Shown here one piece after another: positions 25,582 to 34,860 of a stretch of 64,000 nt of DNA. Under the pieces are notes generated by a model. It ran no database searches and was not told the origin of the DNA. It was given only the letters and a program-made list of their open reading frames with translations. How positions within the stretch are numbered: position 1 is the first letter of the stretch; each line of letters opens with the position of its first letter. The stretch is from positions 806,001 through 870,000 of the forward strand of contig NZ_CP011505.1 of assembly GCF_001028665.1 (NCBI RefSeq). Direction: 5' to 3'. Made by a program: the position numbers and the translations under genes. Source of the stretch: Burkholderia pyrrocinia. Lineage in GTDB: Bacteria > Pseudomonadota > Gammaproteobacteria > Burkholderiales > Burkholderiaceae.

Positions 25582-27428
25582 TGAGCGCCTACAAGGTGAG
25601 CCTGCGCGAGCTGCGCTTCTTTCTGTGGGAGCTGTTCGAAGCGGACCGGCACTTTCTCGAGCACGGCCCGTACAGCACGCACGATCGCGCATCGGTCGAC
25701 GCGCTGCTCGAGCGCGCGCGCGATTTCGCGCTCGACCTCGGGCGCAGCTACCAGCAGGCGGACGTCGAGGGCTGCACGCTGCTCGACGACGGCCAGGTGC
25801 GCATTCCGTCGCATTTCCACGCGCTGTGGGCGCGTTTTCGCGACGAATGGTCGAACACGCTGTTCGGCACCGCGCACGGGTTGCCGCCGATCGTCACGCA
25901 GATGATCTACGAGATGTTCATGGGCGCGAATCCGTCGTTCATGACGTACGGCGGCTTCACGCGCCCCGCGATCAAGCTGCTGCAGATGCACGGCACGCCG
26001 CACCAGAAAGCGCTGATTGCACCGCTCGAGGCGTACCGCTGGGACGCATGCTTCTGCGCGACCGAACCGCAGGCCGGCACCGACCTGACCGCGGTCGCGC
26101 TGCGCGCGACGCCGCTCGAACGCGACATCTATGCGATCGCGGGCGAGAAGGTCTACATCTCGGCCGGCATGCACGAGCTGACCGAGAACACGCTGTATTT
26201 CGTGCTCGGTCGCATCGATACCGCGTCGCCGGACTCGTTCTCGCTGTCGTGCCTCGTCGTGCCGCGTTTCTGGCCGGACGAGGAAACCGGCGAGCTGCAG
26301 CCGAACCATGTCGACTGCGTCGGCCTGCCGCGCAAGATGGGGCTCAAGGGGTGCGCGAACACGCACCTGGTGTTCGGCTCGAACGGCACGACCAAGGGTT
26401 GGCTGCTCGGCGGCCGGCGCAACGTCGGCCTGCTGCAGCTGATGCCGCTGATGAACCAGGCGCGGATGAGCACGGGCATGTTCGGCGTCGGCGTCGCGTC
26501 GAGCGCGTACCTGCACGCGGTCGACTACGCGGGCCGCCGGCTGCAGGGCCGACCGATCGAGCGCGCGTCGAACACCAACGCCGCACGCGTCGCGATCGTC
26601 GAGCACGCGGACGTGCAGCGCATGCTCGTCGACATGAAAAGCCGCGTCGACGGCTGCCGCGGCCTGCTCGGCAAGCTCGCGGCGACCGCGACGCGCGCGG
26701 CGATGCTCGAAGCGACGCCCGATGCCGACCCGGCCGAGATCGAGCGCCATCGCAAGCTCCAGCTGCTGCTGACGCCGATCTGCAAGGCGTTCATCTCCGA
26801 CCAGGCGTGGCGGATCTGCGAAACCGCGATCCAGGTGCATGGCGGGCTCGGTTATACCGACGCGAGCCCCGTCGAGCAGAACGCGCGCGACGTGAAGATC
26901 CTGTCGATCTGGGAAGGCACGAACTACATCCAGGCGCAGGACCTCGTGCGCGACAAGCTCGGCTTCGGCCGCCATTCGCGGCTGATCCAGTACTACCGCG
27001 ACGAGCTCGATACGTTCCTTGCACGCCAGCATCACGCGGGCACGCACGCGGAACTGCGCCCGCTGTTCGATGCGCTGCGCGCGGGCGCCGACCGGATCGC
27101 CGCCGCGCTCGACGACATCGCGCGCGACGTGCAGGACGGCCACACGCACCGCAGCAGCCAGTTCTACACGCGTTTTCTGGAGATGTTCGGGATCGTCACG
27201 TCGGCGTGGGTGCTGCTCGAATCGGCGACGATCGCCGCGCGCCGGCTCGACGCGCCGGAAACGGCCGACACGCCCGCCGAACTCGCGTTCTATCGCGGCA
27301 AGCTGAAAAGCGCGCGCTACTACTTCGCGAACGTGCTGCCCGTCGTCGACCAGCATGCGGCAGTGATCGCCGCGATGGCGCAGGCGGCGATCAGCGTCAG
27401 CAGCGAAGAACTCGCGCAGGTGGAATGA
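25578..27428 (+). CDS. acyl-CoA dehydrogenase (long, FadE/ACAD type)
   Basis: This 616-residue flavoprotein has the full acyl-CoA dehydrogenase architecture. The middle domain carries FCATEPQAGTDLTAV, the GEKVYISAGMHEL strand and GLPRKMGLKGCANTHLVF. The C-terminal helices include ETAIQVHGGLGYTDASPVEQ, with the ending SIWEGTNYIQAQDLVRDKL, plus an extra C-terminal extension as in the long bacterial class. It introduces an alpha-beta double bond in an acyl thioester using FAD. Here it likely acts on the ACP- or CoA-bound pathway intermediate. Confidence 0.88.
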   Translation: MMSAYKVSLRELRFFLWELFEADRHFLEHGPYSTHDRASVDALLERARDFALDLGRSYQQADVEGCTLLDDGQVRIPSHFHALWARFRDEWSNTLFGTAHGLPPIVTQMIYEMFMGANPSFMTYGGFTRPAIKLLQMHGTPHQKALIAPLEAYRWDACFCATEPQAGTDLTAVALRATPLERDIYAIAGEKVYISAGMHELTENTLYFVLGRIDTASPDSFSLSCLVVPRFWPDEETGELQPNHVDCVGLPRKMGLKGCANTHLVFGSNGTTKGWLLGGRRNVGLLQLMPLMNQARMSTGMFGVGVASSAYLHAVDYAGRRLQGRPIERASNTNAARVAIVEHADVQRMLVDMKSRVDGCRGLLGKLAATATRAAMLEATPDADPAEIERHRKLQLLLTPICKAFISDQAWRICETAIQVHGGLGYTDASPVEQNARDVKILSIWEGTNYIQAQDLVRDKLGFGRHSRLIQYYRDELDTFLARQHHAGTHAELRPLFDALRAGADRIAAALDDIARDVQDGHTHRSSQFYTRFLEMFGIVTSAWVLLESATIAARRLDAPETADTPAELAFYRGKLKSARYYFANVLPVVDQHAAVIAAMAQAAISVSSEELAQVE

Positions 27429-27429
27429 C

Positions 27430-28659
27430 ATGGACACGACACTCGATTCCGCCGCGGCCGCCACGACAGGCGATGCGCCGCGCAACCTGCTCGGCCGCCC
27501 GGCGACCCGCCATCGCGGCACCGACATCGACGGCGCGACGCTCGAACCCGAAGCGCTGCGCGTGCGCGATCTCGACCTGAACGCGCTGATCGGCGCGACG
27601 ACGTTCGAAGGTGCGCTCGCGCACCTGTGGTTCGACGTCGCGCCGGGCAGCGTCGAGCACGAAGCACACGAGGTGGCGATCCGCGCGAGGCTGGCAGCGT
27701 TCGCCGACGCGCTGGCGCCCGGTTCCGCCGCGCAGTTCGTCGCGGCGAATCTCGGCGCGGCAGGCGTCGCGCCGGTGTTCGCGGCCGCGTCCGGCCTGTT
27801 GCGTGGTCTCGATGACGTACAGGCGCGCATGCACGGCGGCGAGCCGGACGACGCCGATCTCGACGCGATGCTGCTGTGCGCGGCCGCCACGCCGTTCCTG
27901 CTGCACGCGGCGATCGGGGGCCGGCCGTTCGCTGCCGGCGCCGGCGCATCGCTCGACGCAGCCACGACGCAAGCGCAACGCATGCTCGTGCTGACCGGCG
28001 CAACGCGCACCGATGCAGCGGCGCAAGCCGCGATGGACATGCTGCTCGTCGCGTGGCACGCCGGCTTCGGCTACATCACGCCGACCGTGCTCGCGCCGCG
28101 CGTCGCGATCGGCACCGGTGTCACGCTGACGCAGGCGATCGCGGCCGGTTTCCTCGCGAGCGGGCCGTCGCACGTCGGCGCCGCGCTCGAAGCGATGCAC
28201 TGGCTCGGCGCGCTCGCGCTGTCGGTGCCGGGCGGCGCCGGCGCGCCGTCCGCCGCGCTCGATGCGGCCGGGCGCGCGGCGATCGATGCGGCGCTCGACG
28301 CGAAACACACGCTGTACGGCTTCGGCCATCCGCTGTTCGTCGCCGATCCGCGTCCGCCGCACATGCGTCGCCTGTTCGCGGCGCGCGGCTTCGACGGCGC
28401 GTACGTGACGCTGTTCGACGCGTGTTGCGCGCAGGCCGACGCGCGCCGCGCGCTACAGCCGAACATCGATTTCCTGACCGCCGCGACGCTGCTCGAACTC
28501 GGCGTCGCCGCGCCGTCGTGGGGCGTCGGCGTCGGGCTCGGCGCACGCATCGCGGCCATGGCCGCGCATGCGGTCGAACGCCGGCGCCGTCCCGCGTTCG
28601 GCGTCAACAGCGCGACCGCGCGACGGCTGCTGGCCGCCGTGCCGGTCGGCTGGCTGTGA
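27430..28659 (+). CDS. citrate synthase-fold enzyme
   Basis: This 409-residue protein matches the citrate/2-methylcitrate synthase fold. ASGPSHVGAAL near residue 246 corresponds to the GPLHGGA His motif; GFGHPLFVADPRPP near 297 to GFGHRVYKNxDPR; PNIDFLTA near 346 carries the catalytic Asp. The first catalytic region (HADHELNAS in true synthases) is replaced by AWHAGFGYITPT. The family forms or breaks C-C bonds by Claisen-type chemistry on acyl-CoA. In this operon it could condense or cleave a 2-oxo or acyl intermediate; it overlaps nothing but sits one base after the dehydrogenase. Confidence 0.78.
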   Translation: MDTTLDSAAAATTGDAPRNLLGRPATRHRGTDIDGATLEPEALRVRDLDLNALIGATTFEGALAHLWFDVAPGSVEHEAHEVAIRARLAAFADALAPGSAAQFVAANLGAAGVAPVFAAASGLLRGLDDVQARMHGGEPDDADLDAMLLCAAATPFLLHAAIGGRPFAAGAGASLDAATTQAQRMLVLTGATRTDAAAQAAMDMLLVAWHAGFGYITPTVLAPRVAIGTGVTLTQAIAAGFLASGPSHVGAALEAMHWLGALALSVPGGAGAPSAALDAAGRAAIDAALDAKHTLYGFGHPLFVADPRPPHMRRLFAARGFDGAYVTLFDACCAQADARRALQPNIDFLTAATLLELGVAAPSWGVGVGLGARIAAMAAHAVERRRRPAFGVNSATARRLLAAVPVGWL

Positions 28660-28687
28660 TCCCTCACCCTTCCGCAAAAGGAACGTC

Positions 28688-29350
28688 ATGCTGCTCAAGA
28701 ACCTGCGCCCGGCGAACGACTACGATCGCTTCGCCACCGAAACGCTCGAACCGTGGGACCTGCTGTTCATCAGCCGCATCCGCCAGCTGGCGCGCGGAAT
28801 GACGCCCGGCGTGATCGCCGACATCGGCACGGCCACCGGCGTCGTGCCGGTGCGGCTCGCGACCGACCCGGCGATGCGCGACTGGCGCTACGTCGGCATC
28901 GACCTCGATCCGGCGATGCTCGACGAAGGCCGCCCGCGCATCCACGAGCTCGGTCTCGACGACACGATCGAGATGCGCGTCGGCGACGCGCTCGCGCTGC
29001 CGTTCGACGACGGCACGCTGACGATGGCGGTCGGCCGCGCGACGCTGCACCACCTGCCCGACAAGGCGCTGAGCCTGACCGAGATGTATCGCGTGCTGGA
29101 ACCGGGCGGCATCGCGCTCGTGCACGACATGCGCCGCGATGCGCCGCAGCACCTGCTCGACCGTTTCACCGAGATGCGCGCCGCCGCCGACTATCCGCCG
29201 ACCCACGTCGAGGAGAAGATCACGCTCGACGAAGCGCATGCGCTCGTCGCCGAAGCCGGCCTGGCCGACGTCGCGTCGATCTACAGCCCGAGCGCGGGAC
29301 TCGGTGCGCTCGGCTTCGAAATCCTGCTGAAGAAACCGGCGCTGGCCTGA
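28688..29350 (+). CDS. SAM-dependent methyltransferase
   Basis: This 220-residue class I methyltransferase has the SAM-binding glycine loop ADIGTATGVVPVRL near residue 44, the acidic ribose ligand in VGIDLDPAML, GDALALPF, and the LEPGGIALVHD strand of the Methyltransf_11/25 type. It would O-, N- or C-methylate a pathway intermediate. The ATG at 28688 lies 29 bases after the citrate-synthase-like stop. Confidence 0.85.
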   Translation: MLLKNLRPANDYDRFATETLEPWDLLFISRIRQLARGMTPGVIADIGTATGVVPVRLATDPAMRDWRYVGIDLDPAMLDEGRPRIHELGLDDTIEMRVGDALALPFDDGTLTMAVGRATLHHLPDKALSLTEMYRVLEPGGIALVHDMRRDAPQHLLDRFTEMRAAADYPPTHVEEKITLDEAHALVAEAGLADVASIYSPSAGLGALGFEILLKKPALA

Positions 29351-29353
29351 GCG

Positions 29354-30427
29354 ATGACCGACCTCGCCTTCCTCGCCGCGCACGCCGCCGTGCGGCTCGG
29401 CGCCGACGACGTCCACTGCGCGGCGGTCGCGCCCGGCGCGACGCTGCCGCTATGCGTGACGCCGCGCAACGCCGAACTCGCGAACTCGCCGGACCTGTTC
29501 GTCGCGTGGTACCGCTCGCGGCTCGACACGATCGACACGCTGCTCGACGCGTGCGGCGCGCTGCTGTGGCGCGGCTTCGCGGTGCCCGACACAGCGGCGT
29601 TCGGCCGCCTCGGCGCGCTGTATCCGGCGCACGCGAACGGCTATACGGCGGGCGCCGCACCGCGCAGGCAGATCGACGGCCAGGTCTACGAATCGACCCG
29701 CATGCCGCCGCCGTTCAAGATCGGGCTGCATCAGGAGATGGCCTACATGCCCGCGTTCCCGCGCCTCGTCGCGTTCTATTGCCGGCAGCCGGCCGACGCG
29801 GGCGGCGAAACGCCGATCTGCGACATGCGGCGCGTGACGGCACGCGTGCCGGCCGCGCTGCGCGAACGGTTCGCCGCGCGCGGCGTGATGTACCTGCGCA
29901 ATTTCGCGGCGCCCGGCGATCGCGCGGACGGGCTCGCCGCCAACCCGAACCTGCCGTTCGCCGCGTATCACCGGCCGTGGGACGACGCGTTCGGCACCGC
30001 CGAGCGCGACGAGGTCGAGCGGCTGTGCGCGGCGCGCGGCGTCGGCTGCCGCTGGCTCGACGACGGCAGCGTGACCGTGTCGCACGTCGGCAGCGCGCTG
30101 CGCGCGCATCCGCGCACCGGCGAAACCGTCTGGTTCAACCAGGCGAGCGCGCAGCACCCGAACCCGCGCTCGATGGGCGAGCTCAGCTACCGCTACCTGC
30201 AGCGCATGTACGGCACGCGCGCCGCGTTCCCGTACGAGATCCGCTACGGCGACGGTGCGCCGATGCCGTACGACGATCTCGCCGCGATCTACGACGCGCT
30301 CGACGACGAGGAGCTGTCGTTCCCGTGGCAGGCCGGCGACGTGCTCGTCGTCGACAACATGCTGGTCGCGCACGGCCGCAACCCGTACCGGGGTGCGCGC
30401 GACACGCAGGTCATGCTGTTCGACTGA
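29354..30427 (+). CDS. TauD/TfdA-type Fe(II)/2-oxoglutarate dioxygenase (SyrP-like)
   Basis: This 357-residue protein has the TauD fold with iron ligands HQE (LHQEMAYM, near residue 125; Glu rather than Asp) and the distal His in NMLVAHGRNPY near 338, followed by the 2-oxoglutarate-binding Arg region. SyrP-like members hydroxylate carrier-bound aminoacyl groups in antibiotic pathways, consistent with this context. It begins 3 bases after the methyltransferase. Confidence 0.83.
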   Translation: MTDLAFLAAHAAVRLGADDVHCAAVAPGATLPLCVTPRNAELANSPDLFVAWYRSRLDTIDTLLDACGALLWRGFAVPDTAAFGRLGALYPAHANGYTAGAAPRRQIDGQVYESTRMPPPFKIGLHQEMAYMPAFPRLVAFYCRQPADAGGETPICDMRRVTARVPAALRERFAARGVMYLRNFAAPGDRADGLAANPNLPFAAYHRPWDDAFGTAERDEVERLCAARGVGCRWLDDGSVTVSHVGSALRAHPRTGETVWFNQASAQHPNPRSMGELSYRYLQRMYGTRAAFPYEIRYGDGAPMPYDDLAAIYDALDDEELSFPWQAGDVLVVDNMLVAHGRNPYRGARDTQVMLFD

Positions 30428-30439
30428 CAGGATGCAACG

Positions 30440-31453
30440 ATGAGCGTCTCCTTCCTCGCCTCCGTGCGCGCGATGTTCGGCCCGCACACCGCGTTCGACC
30501 GGCCGCAGCGCTCGGGCACGCCGCCGCTGCCCGATGCGCATGCGCCGGGCGCGGCGCTCGGCGCGCGCGCGATCGACGTCGCGGCCGGCGATTTCCGCTT
30601 CTCCGCGCGGCACGTGCGGTTCCGGCTCGGCGCCATCACCGCGATCGTCGGGCCGAACGGCTCCGGCAAGACCACGCTGCTCGAAACGCTGCTCGGCTTC
30701 CGGCGCGGCGGCAGCGACGTGCGCGTGCTCGACGTGCCGGCCGAGCGCTTCATGCGCGATACGCGGTCGCTGCGGCGGCTCGGCGCGCAATTGCAGAAGG
30801 TCGAGTATCCCGACCACCTGCGCGTGTCGGAGATCGTCGCGCTGCACCGCGCGATGTACGTGCACGCGGATGCGGCGATCACCGGCGTGCTCGGCATCGC
30901 CGAACTGCTCGACAAGCCGTGCCGCGCGCTGTCGAAGGGGCAGCGCCAGCGCGTGGACCTCTACGTCGCGCTCGCGCACCGGCCCGAACTGGCCGTGCTC
31001 GACGAACCGTTCACCGGCCTCGACCGTCGTTATGCGGGCGTCGTGATCGACCTGCTGCGCCAGCGCCCGCGCGGCGCGAGCGTCGCGATGATCTGCCATT
31101 CCGAGGAAGAACTGGCCGTCGTCGACGATCTCGTGTGGGTGCGCGACGGCGGCGTGCGCTACCAGGGCGACAAGGCGACGCTGCAGGCGGAACTCGTCGG
31201 CGACGCGCGCGCGGTCCTGCATTGCCGCGACGAAACCGATGCGCGCGCGCTGCGCAAGCGGCTCGCGGCGCTGCCCGGCGTGACCGGCGTGCGCGTGTCG
31301 GCGTCGCACGTCGTCGAAGCGTTCGGCGATGCGACGCTGCATCCGAACGTGCACCGGATCGTCGGCGAACAGGGCATCCAGCATCTCGCGCTCGCGCCCA
31401 GCACGCCGGGCGACCTGCTGCGCCTCTGCACCGAGGGCCCCGTCCATGACTAA
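30440..31453 (+). CDS. ABC-2-type exporter ATP-binding protein
   Basis: This 337-residue ATPase has Walker A GPNGSGKTTLLE near residue 71, the signature LSKGQRQRVDLYVAL, and Walker B LAVLDEPFTGLD, with a C-terminal extension typical of drug and lipid ABC-2 exporters. A ~60-residue N-terminal leader precedes the nucleotide-binding fold. Its stop overlaps the permease start. This is a second ABC system in the cluster, distinct from the LolD-type one. Confidence 0.87.
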   Translation: MSVSFLASVRAMFGPHTAFDRPQRSGTPPLPDAHAPGAALGARAIDVAAGDFRFSARHVRFRLGAITAIVGPNGSGKTTLLETLLGFRRGGSDVRVLDVPAERFMRDTRSLRRLGAQLQKVEYPDHLRVSEIVALHRAMYVHADAAITGVLGIAELLDKPCRALSKGQRQRVDLYVALAHRPELAVLDEPFTGLDRRYAGVVIDLLRQRPRGASVAMICHSEEELAVVDDLVWVRDGGVRYQGDKATLQAELVGDARAVLHCRDETDARALRKRLAALPGVTGVRVSASHVVEAFGDATLHPNVHRIVGEQGIQHLALAPSTPGDLLRLCTEGPVHD

Positions 31454-32525
31454 GGTTTTCCTGATCCTCGTGCGCAACGAGCTGCTCGGTTACCTGCGCA
31501 GCCGCTCGTCGCTGTTCTGGACGCTCGTGTTCCCGGTGTTCCTGCTGAGCGTGATGCTGTTCGCGTTCGGCGGCTCGGGCTCGCTCGGCACGGCCGACAT
31601 CGCGTTCGACGTGCCCGGCGGCGCGACGCCGTACAGCCGCGCGTGCGAAGCGCAGATCGTCGCCAGCCTGTCGCACAGCGACACGGTAAAGGCAACCTTC
31701 GGCGGCAGCGGCGCGGCGGCCGATCGCGTCACCGTCGTGCTGGGTGCGGACGAACGCACGCCGGCGACGATCCGCTACGACTTCAACGGCTCGCTCGCCG
31801 TGAAGGCCGCATCGCGGGTCGTCGAGATCGCGCTCGCGCGCTGCGCCGCGCAACGGCTCGGGCTGCCCGCCGCGCAGGCGCGCTTCGAGAACGCGGCGCC
31901 GGCGCGCCGCCCGTTCGACTATGGCGCGTTCTTCGCGACCGGCATCCTGGTGATGGCGTTCATGGCGATCGGCCTCAACTCGACGACAACCGCGATCGCC
32001 TCGCTACGCGAACGCAACACGTTCAAGCTGTACGTGTGCTTCCCGGTCTCGCGCGGCGTGTTCCTCGCCGCGCTGATCGTCGCGCGGATGGCGATGATGG
32101 CGCTGTCGGCGCTCGTGCTGCTGACGGTCGCGCGCGTCGCGTTCGGCATCGCGCTGCCGATCGCGACGCCGGACGGCCTGCGTGCGTTGCCGATCGTGCT
32201 GCTCGGCGCGGCGATGGTGCTGAGCATCGGCGTGCTGCTCGCGAGCCGCACCCGATCGCTGGCGGCCGCCGAACTCGCGTGCAACATCACCTACTACCCG
32301 CTGCTGTTCTTCAGCGACCTGACGATTCCGATGCACGACGCGCCGGCATGGTTGAAGGCCGTGCTCGCGTTCCTGCCGACCAACCAGTTCGCCGTCGCGC
32401 TGCGCGGCGCGCTGGTCGACGGCGCGCCGTACGCACAACTCGCGCCGCAACTGCTCGGCATGGCCGCGAGCACGGCGCTGTTCCTGTTCGCCGCCGCGCG
32501 GCTGTTCCGCTGGCATGACGCATGA
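31446..32525 (+). CDS. ABC-2-type exporter permease
   Basis: This 359-residue membrane protein has an N-terminal segment (SLFWTLVFPVFLLSVMLFAF), an extracytoplasmic domain of about 130 residues, and five C-terminal membrane segments, the ABC2_membrane_3 layout. It pairs with the preceding ATPase (8-base overlap) to pump a small molecule out of the cytoplasm, probably the product or as self-protection. Confidence 0.85.
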   Translation: MTKVFLILVRNELLGYLRSRSSLFWTLVFPVFLLSVMLFAFGGSGSLGTADIAFDVPGGATPYSRACEAQIVASLSHSDTVKATFGGSGAAADRVTVVLGADERTPATIRYDFNGSLAVKAASRVVEIALARCAAQRLGLPAAQARFENAAPARRPFDYGAFFATGILVMAFMAIGLNSTTTAIASLRERNTFKLYVCFPVSRGVFLAALIVARMAMMALSALVLLTVARVAFGIALPIATPDGLRALPIVLLGAAMVLSIGVLLASRTRSLAAAELACNITYYPLLFFSDLTIPMHDAPAWLKAVLAFLPTNQFAVALRGALVDGAPYAQLAPQLLGMAASTALFLFAAARLFRWHDA

Positions 32526-32562
32526 CGCGTCGCCCGCTGTTTCGACGAAGGAGAAAACCCGG

Positions 32563-33105
32563 ATGAAATCGACCAATCCCATAACCGACTACCTTCTGCA
32601 CGCCAGCAACTTCCTGCCGGCGATCGTGTTCCTGTTCTACGGCCGGCTCGGGCCCGAACAGCCTGACGTGCGCTGGACGCACGCGTTCCTGATCGGCGGC
32701 GTGCTCGCGCTCGTGCACGGCGCATGGCTGATCCGCCGCGCAAACCGCAACAGCATCGCGATCGGCGTCGACCTGTTCCTCGTGATCGGCGCCGTGCTCG
32801 CGATCGTGTCGCCGACGGGTAGCCGTCTGTGGGGCGAGGAACTCGGGCCGGCCGCGATGCTCGTCTGCGTGCTGGTGGTCGGCATCGTGCATACCGCGTG
32901 GTCGGACGGCGGTTTCGTCGACGGCACGTTCGTCGACCATGCGCGGGCGCGTTCGCTGTCGCTCGTCCTGCTCGCCGTCACGGCCATCGCGCTCGCCGTG
33001 TCGATCGCGATGCGGCACAGCCCGCTGTGGGGCGGTGTCGTCCCGCTGGTCGCGCTGGTCGTCGTGCGCGGCCGCCTGCGCAAGCAACTGGTGCGGGCGA
33101 ACTGA
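32563..33105 (+). CDS. small multi-spanning membrane protein
   Basis: This 180-residue protein has about five or six hydrophobic segments (for example NFLPAIVFLFYG, AFLIGGVLALVHGAW, VDLFLVIGAVLAIV, AAMLVCVLVVGIV, VLLAVTAIALAVSIA). I recognise no family. AAGGAG before the ATG and tight spacing place it in the operon. It may assist export or anchor membrane-bound enzymes such as the desaturase. Confidence 0.65.
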   Translation: MKSTNPITDYLLHASNFLPAIVFLFYGRLGPEQPDVRWTHAFLIGGVLALVHGAWLIRRANRNSIAIGVDLFLVIGAVLAIVSPTGSRLWGEELGPAAMLVCVLVVGIVHTAWSDGGFVDGTFVDHARARSLSLVLLAVTAIALAVSIAMRHSPLWGGVVPLVALVVVRGRLRKQLVRAN

Positions 33106-33107
33106 CG

Positions 33108-34517
33108 ATGAACGCGCTGCCCGAACACGCCACGCAGCGGCACGCGCTCGCCGCGACGCTCGGCGACGGCTGGCTCGAAGGCGCGTCGTGCGAGCCGTAC
33201 GCGACGGATGCGGCGCTGTATGGCGGCGTCGCGCTCGGCGTGGCGCGACCGGCATCGACCGCCGACACGAGCGCGCTCGCGCGGGTCGCCGCTGCGCACC
33301 GGATCGCGCTCGTCGCGCAGGGCGCGCGCACCGGGCTCGTCGGCGCCGCCGTGCCCGATCGCAGCGGCACGCAATGCGTGGTGTCGTTCGACCGGATGCG
33401 CGCCATTCGCGCGTTCGATCCGGCGAACCGCAGCATCACCGTCGAGGCCGGCGCGCGCCTGTCCGACATCAATCGCGTGGCGGCCGAAGCCGGCCTCTGC
33501 CTGCCGATCGATCTCGGCAGCGATCCGGCGGCCGGCGGCCTCGTCGGCGCCAACGCGGGCGGCAGCCGTCTCATCAAGTACGGCGACGTGCGCCGCAATG
33601 TACTCGGCATCGAAGTGGTGCTCGCCGACGCGGCGGGCACCGTGATCGACACGCTCGCGCCGCTGCGCAAACGCAACGCGGGCTTCGACGTCACGCAGTG
33701 CTTCATTGGCGCGAACGGCGCCAACGGGCTCGTGACGGCCGTGTCGTTCGCGCTTGCCGCGCTCGAACGGTCGTCGTGCGCCGCGTTCGTCGCGTTCGCG
33801 TCGTACGATGCCGCGCTCGCCGGCCTGCTCGCGTTCGAGCGCGCGTTCGGCGAGCTGCTGTCGGCGTTCGAATTCATGTCGGCCGCCGCGGTCGGCTGCG
33901 TCGCCGCCGCGTTTCCCGCGTTGCGCGTTCCGTTCGCGGCAAACGATGCCGCGTGCTACGCGCTCGTCGAGATCGCGACCGGCATGCCCGGGCTCGATGC
34001 GCTGCTCGAGGAGCGCGCACTCGCGACGCTCGACGCGCTCGCGAACGAACGCGTGGTGCTCGACGCGGCCTGCGCGCCGGCGGAACGGTTCTGGCGGATC
34101 CGCGACGCGCTGCCGGTCGCGGTCGCGCAAGAAGGCATTCCGCTGTCGTTCGACGTATCGTTTCCGCGCGGTGCGCTGGCATCGTTCGTGACCGGCGCCG
34201 AGCAGTGGATCGCCGACGCACATCCGTCGCTGCGCTGTCATGCGTTCGGCCATTTCGGCGACGGCGGCTGCCATCTCGTCGTATCGATTCCACACGACAG
34301 TGCGCAACGGTACGGGCCACTGCAGCAGGTCGCACTGCGCGGCGCGCTGTACGACCGCGTCGCGCGCGCGGGCGGGTGCTTCAGCGCGGAACATGGCGTC
34401 GGGCCCGTGAACGTCGCGTACTACCGCAAGCACGTGCCGGCTTCACATCGGCAAGTCGCCGCCGCTGTCCAGCACGCGATCGACCCGCTGGGTCTGATCG
34501 GACGTGTCCGCTATTGA
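33108..34517 (+). CDS. FAD-linked oxidase (GlcD/D-lactate dehydrogenase type)
   Basis: This 469-residue flavoprotein of the PCMH/vanillyl-alcohol-oxidase fold has AQGARTGLVGAAVP and GSDPAAGGLVGANAGG in the FAD_binding_4 domain, and GHFGDGGCHL plus FSAEHGVG in the C-terminal FAD-oxidase domain. Relatives oxidise 2-hydroxyacids such as glycolate or D-lactate. Paired with the citrate-synthase homologue it could supply a 2-oxoacid, but that is inference. It starts 2 bases after the membrane protein. Confidence 0.83.
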   Translation: MNALPEHATQRHALAATLGDGWLEGASCEPYATDAALYGGVALGVARPASTADTSALARVAAAHRIALVAQGARTGLVGAAVPDRSGTQCVVSFDRMRAIRAFDPANRSITVEAGARLSDINRVAAEAGLCLPIDLGSDPAAGGLVGANAGGSRLIKYGDVRRNVLGIEVVLADAAGTVIDTLAPLRKRNAGFDVTQCFIGANGANGLVTAVSFALAALERSSCAAFVAFASYDAALAGLLAFERAFGELLSAFEFMSAAAVGCVAAAFPALRVPFAANDAACYALVEIATGMPGLDALLEERALATLDALANERVVLDAACAPAERFWRIRDALPVAVAQEGIPLSFDVSFPRGALASFVTGAEQWIADAHPSLRCHAFGHFGDGGCHLVVSIPHDSAQRYGPLQQVALRGALYDRVARAGGCFSAEHGVGPVNVAYYRKHVPASHRQVAAAVQHAIDPLGLIGRVRY

Positions 34518-34549
34518 CGCGCCGTATCGAGGCGCCACGGAGAATTCGC

Positions 34550-34807
34550 ATGATGTTTCGACGCCCGCCCGGCCCGGTCACCGCTTCCGAACCGGACGCC
34601 GATCAACCGTTCTCCGGTATCCCGGCCACGCTGCCCGACTCGGGGGTCATGGTCAACGTGCGCGGCGTCGCGTACGTGATCAGCCTGCCGCCGCGCGACC
34701 ATGCGCGCCCGGCACTGTGGCGCGATCTTGCGCAATGGCGCGACGGTGGACCGGCCGATGGCACGCCGTGCGATGCGGTCGAGCCGGATGCGTCAATCGA
34801 CACATAG
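34550..34807 (+). CDS. small hypothetical protein closing the cluster
   Basis: This 85-residue ORF has CGGAG about 9 bases before its ATG and lies 32 bases after the oxidase stop. The sequence has no membrane segment or recognised motif; a central part (GVMVNVRGVAYVISLPP) could form beta strands. Its spacing and codon use support translation as the last gene of the operon. Function unknown. Confidence 0.5.
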   Translation: MMFRRPPGPVTASEPDADQPFSGIPATLPDSGVMVNVRGVAYVISLPPRDHARPALWRDLAQWRDGGPADGTPCDAVEPDASIDT

Positions 34808-34860
34808 GCCATGCTCGCCGCGAGCATCACTCCGGTGAAGCAAACGGAACCACACATGCA

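Noticed and set aside
25275..28040. Very long open frame (921 codons) on the minus strand across the dehydrogenase and citrate-synthase-like genes
   Set aside because: It is antisense to two clearly recognisable enzymes; long antisense frames are common in high-GC DNA and its sequence is Arg/Ala/Asp-rich without a fold.
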